Shown: positions 9,252 through 17,866 of the stretch, one piece after another
Layout: each line of letters starts with the position of its first letter
How positions within the stretch are numbered: the stretch's first letter is position 1
Notes under the pieces: generated by a model
Told to the model about the DNA's origin: nothing
Databases searched by the model: none
Seen by the model: only the letters and a program-made list of their open reading frames with translations
Program-made: the position numbers and the translations under genes
From: Butyriboletus loyo
Lineage: Eukaryota > Basidiomycota > Agaricomycetes > Boletales > Boletaceae
Length of the DNA: 21,745 bases
Direction of reading: 5' to 3'
NCBI GenBank assembly: GCA_038093515.1
Contig: JBBPSI010000336.1
Coordinates: 1 to 21,745 of the forward strand

Positions 9252-9679
9252 TGTTACGCTGGGTGCTAACAACTAGAACAGCGAGGAGGCACTCTGGAGT
9301 GGCCTCAAGACTTGGGAGACGATTCTCAGACTGGGTCTCAGACTATGTCTTAGTGCGCACACTAAGAGTCTGGATGAGAGCTAATTGCTAGCAGGTGACT
9401 GCGTAGAACTAGATACTGTACATGGTATAAAGGCTGGGTCTTTATACTACTGGGGTCTGCGCACAGACCATGTCCCTAATCGAGCTGCGAGAAGGGGAAG
9501 TACAAACAGGGAAGAGATACTCTAGAACATTCTGGAGTATGAAGGAAAGTGCGTCCGTGCACGGGAAGTGGTGACTAAGCAAGAACAGTTGGTACTGTTC
9601 AAAGGGAACTAGCTGCAAGCTAGGCAAATGACGTAGTCCAAGTGGTAGTGGATGGAAAAAGTATACCACTACTGTAACA
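9252..9679 (-). repeat. 5' LTR of element 2 (428 bp, complete)
   Basis: In sense direction it runs from TGTTACAG at 9679 to GTAACA at 9252, so the ends are a six-base inverted repeat with TG...CA. The inner end is supported by the primer site two bases away and by likeness to the ends of LTRs A and B (AGCGTAACA). U5 holds a 7-base stem hairpin at 9349-9366 (CTTAGTG CGCA CACTAAG). The outer 299 bases match the 3' LTR. Confidence 0.85.
9405..9469 (-). promoter_or_regulatory. Element 2 LTR core promoter
   Basis: Minus-strand order: the box GGTCTGTGCGCA (9458-9469), TATAAAG (9440-9446), then the predicted mRNA start at 9414. The TATA box is half of a perfect inverted repeat, GTATAAAG (9425-9432) and CTTTATAC (9440-9447), so a TATA box also faces the other way. 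The same arrangement is present in the 3' LTR at 2755-2799. Confidence 0.6.
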
Positions 9680-12600
9680 GTGCTAGTAGCACCCATCCCC
9701 GATAATCTTCAACAACACCTCTTTTTTCCTTGTTTCCTCTCACTTCCCCCATGTCTCATATTTTCAGCCCTCCAATCACATCTCATTTCCTTGGTATGTT
9801 GTTGGCTGTGTGAAAATGGCAGTGCTAACATGCCCCAGGTGTCATTATTTGTACTTTGTATGCCCTGCTTTGCTTGGCACTCACAAGATGTCTGATCTGT
9901 GATAGGCTGCATGGCCTCACATTGGCACAAACATGGTGCTATTTTTATTTGTTTCCTAAGCACAGTTATCACAAGAAGATCCTGGTCTGCCCTGCTTCTG
10001 ATGGTGTATGTATTTAAAATCATCATACACCACTAGGTTGCATTCCTGAGGTAGACCACTGGGATTGGGAGTTCCCCTCACTGCTGACTGCTCCTCATTG
10101 CACTACCAGCATCCTTGGCACAGTTCAGACCGCACTTGTTTCTGCATCAATATACCAGTATGTGATTGTTTGGGTTGGGGACATCATCAAGCTGGGTTAT
10201 GTCACATCATATGATTTTTCACCTGCCTGTAGTTGATGGACTCATATCACAACCTGGTGCAGTTCATTTGAGGTATGTGCATGTGCCTATCACACCACAT
10301 CTCTCTTTTTATGGGCAAGGATTGCAGTACCAGGCATCAATGGGCATTTCTGTCAGCAACTTCTTTTCTTAATTTCACTTCTGCTTTGCATTAATTTTCC
10401 TATTGGCCAGTCTGTGATCACATTTGGGATCCAATTGTCTGCAAACCTTTTTCTCCTGGGATGAACTGAATGTCATTCCTCTGCCTGATTAGGACCTATA
10501 CCAATCAGATTTGGAGATGTGTGTCCCAGGCTGAATGACCAAGCCTCACATCCATTTTGATTCCACTTTGTGCTTCAGTGGGTTCTTGTAACTGGCTGTT
10601 GACATGCCCGATTGTAAGTGCCACACAATTGGGTGCTGCACATGCTGCTTGAAGATCTCGATCCCTCTAGGTTGTGTTGGCATTTATTGCACTAGGTCAG
10701 TTCCATCTAACTCATTCACATGCATTCCATCAGACTTGTACAGGTATGCATTGTACAATGTCAAGTGCACATTAATACTCATAACAGCTATGAAGTTATA
10801 CTGGTGGAGATGTACATTGGTCACATCTACTACCTTGTTCATCACTGACCAAGTCCTCATCTATAGGATCAAAAATCTGCAATGGCAGTTCACAAGTAAA
10901 ATCAAAGTCAGTCGCCTCTCATCCACCACCATACATTGACTCATGGATTGTTTCACCTCATGCTCGGACATGTTGGCTTAGCTCTGGGTACTGATATTCT
11001 ATCTTGCTTCGATAGCCTGTGACCTTCTCATTTCCAGCTTGCAAGCATACCTGTTCCACAAGTTGAGGTCAGCGATTAGGCGGTAAGTCTTGTTGTTGGA
11101 GGGATGGGCTGGCTGCTGCAGCACTGACGAGTTGCTTCAGGTTAGATGGTCTTATCGTGAGGTTGACTATCTTGGTCATCAGCATCGGCTTACTGACAAG
11201 GTACTCTTTCTCATTGTTGTACCAGGAGACCCCAATCATATGCTCTGCATTAGCATCAACCTAACTGTCTTTCTTGTGCTGGTATAGTCACCCTTTAAAG
11301 TTTGTTGGTTGCACTGATGGCCCTTCTCAGTTCCTTGTCTGTCCATCCAATGGTGCATTCCTTGTACCCTACATTCTCATGAGCCATTGTCAGCCCATTG
11401 CCTTTTCTTGCTCTCAAACAAGTATTGACAAATGCTTGCCCAGGTTACCTCGTTTCATCCCTGACTGTGTAAGCACTTCCATCTCCTTCTGCTATGCATC
11501 ATCCTGGCCAAGCACCGACCCTGGCACCTCTTAGCCTCAATTTGCATCTCCTTCTGTGCAAGCTGGTTGAAAGTGACAAGGTGTGTCCCTTGTTCACATT
11601 TATCAGACTTGGGGACTGATACCCCTCCCCTCTCCTTACTCTCTTTCTGTGGGTGTGGGTGGGATAGTACACCTGCCTGAACATTGCAAGTTCTGCAAAC
11701 AGTTTTGGGATCAGCCTGCCATCACAAGCATGGTCTCAATGTCCATTCCTGTCTCACTCAGCCCAAGCATCATCTCAATGCCAGAGCGGCCAGTCCTGGT
11801 CGCAGTTGCAGTTACAGTCTTAGCCTCAATTGCAACCAAACACCCCAAGTCCACCCAGAATGGACCCATGCCTGACCATCATTTCATGGATATAGAGCAG
11901 TCTGAGAGTGAAATGAGATAGCGGTGGTCCAACCCTGTTCCTGTGGGTCCCACCACACCCCATTCTGCTGTGACATACTTCTTCCCAAAAAAATGTGATA
12001 TAAATTTTCTGATCTTTTCACTGCTTTGCGCGAAAGATTGGCAGCTTGACCTGACCTTGAATACTTGCTTTTGATCTCTGCACTCCATATTTTGGCTTTG
12101 TCTTTTTGATTCATTGATTGTGATCTGATTGATCAGGCTCTATGGCAGCACAACTCAATCCTTCACTGGACCTTAATGCTCACTTTCACCATGTGGACTC
12201 ACACTATACCACTTCAACAATTTGGACTATGAATGTAATCAAACAAACCTGCAGGACCCTCCCAAATGTCAACAATGTCTAGGCGATATCTATACTACCT
12301 ACCCTTGCATGACACCAGTTGCTTCTGTTTGATCTCCCTTTATGGTTTATTGGTGGTGGCTCTCATAGATGGGCATATACCACAAGGTATTCTGCAGGGT
12401 TCTGCTGGATGATACTGGGGTAGCATAGTTGACCAGTACAAGACTGCATGACATTGCGCCTCCCGGCGATCACTCCTGCACATGATAGCAGTCGTTGCCA
12501 GTTTGTACCATGCACTTCATAGGGTCCTTTGATCCAGATTTGGAGGTCGATTTCAGCACAATCATGGGGCAGCTACCATATGAGTCTGAAAATTGTCTGG

Positions 12601-13609
12601 GGTGCATGCATACTCCCCTTGCTAAAGGTCCTGCCACCCACCTGCACCATGCCTCAACACTTTGGCTCTGCAAAGACAGCCAGAGCCAAGGTTGCATAAG
12701 CCTGTGCTTTGCCCTGGCATGTCACTAAATGCAGCACAGCCAGTGCAAAGCAGAAAACTACCATCTTAGAGCTCTCTTCAAGGATTCTGGCACCTGGAAC
12801 AGTGTTTTTGGGTTTGATAGAGGTGCTGCCACTGGTATCCAATGAGAACAATAATGACATCCAGCTGTGCGATCACATTTGGAAATACCATCAATGTCTG
12901 CTGCCAGACTTACTGCAGCAATTGCGACCATGGTGGAATGGACCTGCAACTGGGTTTGAATATGGGTGAGTTATTTTTTCTTTTTATTTATTAATCACTG
13001 CCTGCCTGCAAGCACAAGTGAGCAGCAGCACTTGTCTGCTCACGCTCTAGCTGCCTGCACCAATTCACCCCAGTTGCCACCTGCATGCTCACCCACACAC
13101 CTGCAATCCAATCCATTCACTGCTGCACTTTGGCGTGTGGCCCCCATTATATTCCACCCATTCACCTTCACATCCCACCCACTCGCCAGCCCCACCCAAT
13201 TGCACTGTGTCCCACCCAACCATGCCCAACTGACTGCACCACTTCCCACCAGTGTTCCATACACTTCTGCCTCCCATTCTCATTGCTTCAATTTTATGCA
13301 GGTGTGTTATTTTTCTGCTTTATTAACTAGTTTTCATCCCCACCACTCACTGCACAGTCTGTGCACCCCCCTCATGCTCACCTTGCAACTCCTCTCACCT
13401 CACCTCCCCATCATCCTTGCCTTGCATTCACATTTGCATTGGCCTTCCTACCATACTCATCTCCCTTGCAGCCCTTCTTTGTCAGAATCAAACACTTGTG
13501 TTGAAATGAATGACCATGCCTTTGGCTGCAGCAGTTGCCTCATCCAAAAGGGAAGCATTTGCAATATCTGCAGCTGCCAGTGACATGACCATCATCTGAT
13601 AATTGACAA
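9680..13609. other. Decayed, CpG-poor region without recognisable genes
   Basis: About 3.9 kb with many short ORFs but no motif I can assign on either strand. CpG is scarce and TG/CA is common throughout, the mark of long-methylated repeats. One stretch reads like former protein (plus strand, about 11120-11280, including SYREVDYLGHQHRLTDK and VVPGDPNHMLC), but I know no family for it. GTGCTAGTAGCAC, a perfect odd palindrome (9680-9692), touches the element 2 LTR. Two similar T-rich strings starting GGTGNGTTATTTTT lie at 12964 and 13301. From about 13020 to 13480 the plus strand has far more C than G. Confidence 0.5.
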
Positions 13610-14202
13610 GGGATTCGAGATGACCTATTGCCAAAATTAGACCTGGGGGACATACTGCATTAGATCTTTGTTGGGAATTCAATAATGTCTGTATTAAGGA
13701 AGGAGACAAGTGGAAAGCTGCATTCATTATGCCAATCGGGGCTTATGAACCCACCATCATGTACTTTGGGCTTACCAATTCCCTGCCCACCTTCCAAAAT
13801 ATGATGAATGACATATTTAATGATATGTACACTTGTGTCATTATTTATATCAACAATGTTATGATATTCATGAAAGGAAAAATGAAGGCTGAGCACAAGG
13901 AAAAAGTAAAAGAAGTACTCCAGTGCCTTTGAGAAAATGACTTATTTGTAAAACCTGAAAAATGTATATTCTCTTTGGATTGAGTAGACTTTCTCAGTAT
14001 GGTAGTTTCCAGGAACGGTGTTGAAATGCAGTCAAAGGAGACAGATGCTATCTGAGACTGGCCTATGCCCTCGTGTCTGAAGCAGGTTCAAGTGTTCCTG
14101 GGACTTTGTATCTATTATTGAAGATTCATTGAGGGCTTCTTAGATATAGCATGACCCCTCAATAACTTAACAAAAAAGGACACCCCTTTCAAATGGGGTA
14201 AG
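13610..14202 (+). pseudogene. Gypsy reverse transcriptase fragment, same family as element 4
   Basis: The plus strand can be aligned by eye with the element 4 RT from about the first catalytic Asp (TALDL) through GDKWKAAF, MPIGAYEPTIMYFGLTNS and PTFQNMMNDIFNDMY to FIEGF and NNLTKKDTPFKWG, ending where element 3's LTR begins. The YxDD site reads YINN (13846-13857). Five in-frame stops are all TGA; element 4 has Arg in three of those places (DAI-DW, YY-RF, IA-PL). The first ~40 bases also show an indel. It is an old, dead fragment in the opposite orientation to the elements on its right. Confidence 0.85.
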
Positions 14203-14714
14203 TGTTGCAAAGGCAACGCACAGTCGAATGCTAGTGTGAATACCGAGCCACAAGCGGTCCACTACAGTTGCAGGTATACACAAGTACCTGGCAGGTATGA
14301 GACTGGAGCTTCAACTTAATCCTCAACTGTTGCCAGCGAATAGACAAGTGGTTAAAACTAGGGAATCCTAGTCTAACCACGAGCCTTTATATATTGTACA
14401 GGGATGCGCACAGACCATGCTGTGCGTGTGATGAACTACTATACATGGCTAGACTAAAGAAGAGAAGCGCAACGGTGATTAACCACACGAGGCGCGGGGA
14501 TCAAAAAGAAGAGAAGTAAACGGAGATTAAATACATGTGTCGTGACGTCATAGAGTCTAGGCCTGGTCTAGGCCATGACATCATATGCTTAGTCAGCAAG
14601 AGATCACATGTAAGTTCCCACGATCACGTGCACTATGTCACGTGACCTTTGAAAGCGAAATCGACTAAGTCCGAAGTGAAAGTGTACGAATGATAAAATG
14701 TTATGATTATAACA
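14203..14714 (-). repeat. Left (3') LTR of element 3, 512 bp
   Basis: Sense start TGTTATAATC directly after the polypurine tract; sense end GCAACA at 14203. It contains TATATAAAGG (14384-14393), the GCACAG/CTGTGC palindrome (14408-14425), a TGACGTCA site near 14542 and paired CACGTG sites around 14625 and 14639. Aligns with 19846-20363. Confidence 0.9.
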
Positions 14715-14725
14715 CTTCCCCCCCC
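14715..14725 (-). other. Polypurine tract of element 3
   Basis: The minus strand reads GGGGGGGGAAG directly before the TGTTATAATC start of the LTR. The pol stop codon TAG (14725-14727) overlaps its first G. Confidence 0.85.
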
Positions 14726-16028
14726 TAGGACTCGTATTCCAGACGAGTTCCTGAATAAGAGGTTCCGTGTTCCGGACCAAATTCCTTAAATAAGGAAGAG
14801 AATTCCAATAGAGATAGGCCTCGAAGAGGACGAGGGGCGGATGGGTGGGCCTGGTGGTAATCACGGATGACGTCTTGTGAATTACCCAAATTTGATACTG
14901 GCTCCCATGTTCTGTCCGTTTCGTCGTATCCCCTCCAATGCACTAGATACTCTAATTGCTTTCGTTTCATCCGGGAAGTGACAATGTAATCCACTTCGAA
15001 TTCCACGTAACCTTCGTCCGTGACGTTGACTGGGTCAGGACGTAAAACCGGTTGCCCTGGTAGGGTTTCCCGATAAGGTTTAACACGTGAAATGTTAACT
15101 ACCGGATGTATACGCATGCTGCTCGGCAGCTGCAATTCCACAGCATTGGGTTTGAGTGATTTGATCTTGTATGGACCAATCCAACGCTGTGTGAGTTTTC
15201 GTGCAGTATACGGTAACTTCAAGTTTTCCGTAGACAACCACACTCTATCTCCAATTTTGTAATCGGGCGCATCCGATCGTCTATTATCGGCCTGCGATAC
15301 CATGCGCTTTCTAGCTTCTTCTAATGCTTCTTTGACTTCGGCATGTGACTTTCCAGCAGCACGTGTGAAATCTCCGGCTAGCGTGTTGGAAGATTTCTCG
15401 AAACCGACTCGTGGATAATAGTTACGAGTAATAGAGAATGGAATGGTACCAGTGGCGGTGGTGAGGGAGTTATTATGATTAAACTGGGCGATCTTGATCC
15501 AATCGGCCCACGTTTCTTGTTTTTTCGCCACGTAGGTACGTAAATATTGTTCCATTTCCCTATTTATCCGTTCGGTTTGACCATCGGTTTGAGGATGATA
15601 TGCCGTTGAGATTTTCTGGGAAATGCCAAGAAGCTTGCAAAGCTCTGTGGTAAAGTCCGATACAAATTGTGGACCTCGGTCCGAAACTATAGAAATAGGA
15701 AGTCCATGAATACACCAAACATTGTCTCTAAATATAATTGCTAACTCCTTAGAAGAGGTAGTCGTCTTACAAGGGACGTAAACGACTTCTTTGGAGAAGC
15801 GATCCACTATCGTACAAATGGCATCGAAGCCGTTCGAAAGAGGAAGTCCGGTGACGAAATCTACAGATATATCTTCCCAAGGGTGACTAGCCGAAGGAAG
15901 TGGTAATATTTTACCTGCCGGTGCATTTTGCTTACCCTTTGTGAGGGCGCACGCTTGGCAAGATTCTACGTATCGTTTAACGTCCTTTGTGACTCCTGGC
16001 CACGTGAAGTGTTGTGTGAGAAGGTGAG
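14725..16028 (-). pseudogene. pol: Element 3 pol, 3' part: integrase and chromodomain
   Basis: The coding sequence resumes at 16028 with HLLTQHFTWPG and the CX2C half of the integrase zinc finger (CQAC); its HH half is lost to LTR B. The catalytic core is intact: Asp in VDFVTGLP, Asp in SDRGPQF and Glu in DGQTERIN. After a basic C-terminal region (GDRVWLSTENLKL, WIGPYKIKSL) comes a chromodomain (FEVDYIV, YLVHWRGY, DRTWEPVSNL) and a ~45-residue tail ending at the TAG that overlaps the polypurine tract. The open frame reading further up to 16047 and beyond is LTR sequence. There is no stop in this part, so damage here is limited to the missing N-terminus. Confidence 0.92.
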
Positions 16029-16847
16029 TGTTACGCTGATAGCGCACAATAACTAGCAGCGAGCACTTGACTAGGGGCTCGAGCCTAATGAGGAAATGGC
16101 CGACTCATGTGAACGACGCTATCGGGCTTCTGCAGAGCAAGTGTCGGCGAGATGTCGTAAGGTGGCGACCAGACGAGATCGAGCTGAAGCTTATCGGCTC
16201 TATCGGCAGATGGGGTATACTGCTAGATTACTATGCACTTGGTAGATGCATAGAATTAGCTAAAGAACTCGTACTAGTCTAAGTGCGAGTATATATACTA
16301 ATGTCTATCGTGCACAGACCGAGCTGTGCGTGGCAGCGAAGGGCAAAGGGCTATGAGTCCATCCGAGTCATAGCGGCAAAAGGAGAAGCGGCAAAGTGCC
16401 GGTAACGAGGGAGCGAAGCTCCGAGTAAGGTGGCGACATCGTCAGCGAATGAGAAGTGCTGAACGTGAAGTGACGATGTCCATGAGGCCGGCCCCACAGG
16501 GCGAAGGGTGCGCGAACGGCGGAGCCCTTGGATACGGGTCTCGACGCGAAGGTAAGAACACGTCGTAATCTAATCACGTGCTAGTCACGTGATGCAAGAA
16601 ATGTCATTGGTCAAATAAGAAGGGACGCGACAGCTCAACTGAAGGTCCGGCCCGACGGGGCGAGAAGACAGGGGCTATCTCGGTGCAACGGCACAGAGAC
16701 TTGCAGGAACGACCGGGGAAGTGGATAACGTCCACTAGGCGACTAGGGAGCGGGCGATGGGCGGCATCGCAAGACGGCGGGGGCGGCGGGGACGCGTGAG
16801 CATGGGAAAACGAGTGGCGGGGTACGCTTAGGGGTAAAACTGTAACA
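16029..16847 (-). mobile_element. LTR B: solo LTR (819 bp) inside element 3 pol
   Basis: Plus-strand ends are TGTTACGCTGATAG and ACTGTAACA, giving the TGTTAC/GTAACA inverted termini also seen in element 2. The sense end (AGCGTAACA) and the GCACAGACC box relate it to element 2, and LTR A is a decayed, truncated copy. It contains TATATATA near 16290, the inverted repeat at 16435-16480 and paired CACGTG sites (16575-16580, 16586-16591). Flanks gtgag and ggaat differ, and about 1.6 kb of pol normally found here is missing. A simple insertion followed by LTR-LTR loss does not explain it. Confidence 0.8.
16435..16480. repeat. 10-bp inverted repeat in LTR B
   Basis: GACATCGTCA (16435-16444) and TGACGATGTC (16471-16480), the counterpart of the arms in LTR A with identical spacing. 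Confidence 0.7.
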
Positions 16848-17866
16848 GGAATAACGCGACCCTTTTTTGGTACAAAATCGGGTTTGAGGTCTATCGCGTG
16901 ATCCCATGGTTTCCTTTCAGGCATTCTTGCTGCCTCGTCCTCGGAGAACACATCTAAATAGTCGTGGTAAACCTCGGGTACCTTTCCAGCAACCTCTGGT
17001 TCTATAGTACAGCAAGAAGTAATGTTTGAAGATGAAATAGAGTCTCTGATAACACTACAGTAAGGAGAACAGTGATTAAATTTAATGGTTTTAAAACGCC
17101 AGTCAATGTCTGGGTTATGACGTGCAAACCAATTGTAACCAATAATCATTTGATGAGAACCAAGAAGAGAGACGTAAGCCTCAATTGATTCGTGGTGCCC
17201 ATCAATTTCCATAAATAGGTAGGCTTTGTGTGTAATGCGACCTATTGCTCCTTTAGAGCCGTCTGCATTGATAACCTCCATGGAACGTTCTAATGGTACA
17301 GTGTCTATTTTTCTCGTATCGCAATAATTTTTGTCAATGAAGGTATTGACCGCTCCCGTATCCAGCAAAGCTTTAAGCGAACGAGTTCGCCAAGTAGCGT
17401 TTGACTGGTAGGTGATTTTCACCACCGGGGAGTAATCTCCACCAAACATTAAAGAAGATTTAGGGGATTTATAATTAGAAGGAGAGGGAGATGAAATCGG
17501 GGATCTGGTTTTCATTTGTCTCAAAAGAGAATTAAGCACGCTTTTGTGCGCCGCGCTCCCGTTAGGAGACGCTCTTTCGAGTTTTTCTATAGATAATTCA
17601 TTCGATTTGATACATGAATCAAGAAATTCATCCTCCTTGCAATCAACTAAACCAGGAACATCCACGCTTACATCCGAAGACGAATTCGCGAATACTGATC
17701 CAATCGAAAGCTTAGATTCAGGTGGTACGTAAGAAAGTTCATCTGTGTCTATGGAATAGTCCACAAATGTAGATAAGGCAGAGAAAGAATTTGAAAATGA
17801 AGAAGAATTTGAAATATTGTTCAGTCCTCCAGGTACCCCTACACTAGAAGACTTTTTCATTTTAAA
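16848..17866 (-). pseudogene. pol: Element 3 pol, 5' part: protease and RT N-terminus, cut by LTR B
   Basis: Entered from gag by -1 frameshift at 17860-17866. A Ser-rich, low-complexity linker of ~130 residues precedes the aspartic protease (ALLDTGAVNTFID, with IIGYNW as the usual downstream flap-to-helix mark). Then comes the conserved lead-in to RT (YLDVFSEDEAARMPERKPWDHAIDL, DFVPKKGRVIP). At 16848, just after RVIP, gene sequence gives way to LTR B. The open frame continues to 16604, but only through LTR sequence, so those ~80 residues are not Pol. No RT catalytic motif remains in this element. The TTG at 17896, where the frame opens, is probably not used as a start. Confidence 0.9.
17857..17866 (-). 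promoter_or_regulatory. Gag-pol -1 ribosomal frameshift site (U UUA AAA then UGA)
   Basis: In gag frame the minus strand reads TCT TTA AAA TGA. The heptamer T TTA AAA (17860-17866) fits the X XXY YYZ rule and lies directly before the gag stop (17857-17859). A -1 slip continues in the pol frame as TTT AAA ATG AAA AAG. I did not work out a downstream RNA structure. Confidence 0.75.

Larger units (their letters stand above)
2711..9679 (-). mobile_element. Element 2: near-complete chromodomain Ty3/gypsy retrotransposon with an extra 3' ORF
   Basis: Order in transcription sense: 5' LTR (9252-9679), primer site (9240-9249), gag, pol, a third ORF, polypurine tract (3010-3022), 3' LTR (2711-3009). 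The 299 bases shared by the two LTRs differ at about six positions by eye (~2%), so the insertion is fairly young. Damage I can see: TGA in gag (8622-8624), one-base deletion in RT (about 6501), Asp to Asn in RNase H (5987-5989), TGA between IN and chromodomain (4712-4714), one-base deletion in the third ORF (3309-3311), and a 3' LTR lacking its last ~129 bases. The outer flanks (ctaat side and gtgct) do not form a target-site duplication. Confidence 0.92.

Noticed and set aside
9386..9679. A shorter element 2 LTR (TGCTAGCA...GTAACA, 294 bp) with a primer site starting ATTAGC
   Set aside because: No complement of that site exists in the LTR and it has no tRNA-like TGG. The longer LTR to 9252 has TGTTAC/GTAACA ends, matches the ends of LTRs A and B, and abuts a matching self-priming site.
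10604..10939. Cys-rich plus-strand ORF as a zinc-binding protein
   Set aside because: The cysteines do not form a known spacing, and the region is decayed with stops in all frames around it.
12966..13583. 205-residue plus-strand ORF as a gene
   Set aside because: It is a by-product of the C-rich, G-poor composition (mostly Pro, His, Ser, Leu) without domains or a coding context.
9680..13609. Helitron, KDZ or Plavaka-type transposon
   Set aside because: No transposase motif, terminal hairpin with CTRR or clear terminal inverted repeats could be seen.
16604..16847. C-terminal Ser/Pro-rich tail on element 3 protease-RT
   Set aside because: It is translated LTR B; real pol ends at the junction after RVIP.
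16024..16852. Target-site duplication around LTR B
   Set aside because: Flanks are gtgag and ggaat, not a match.
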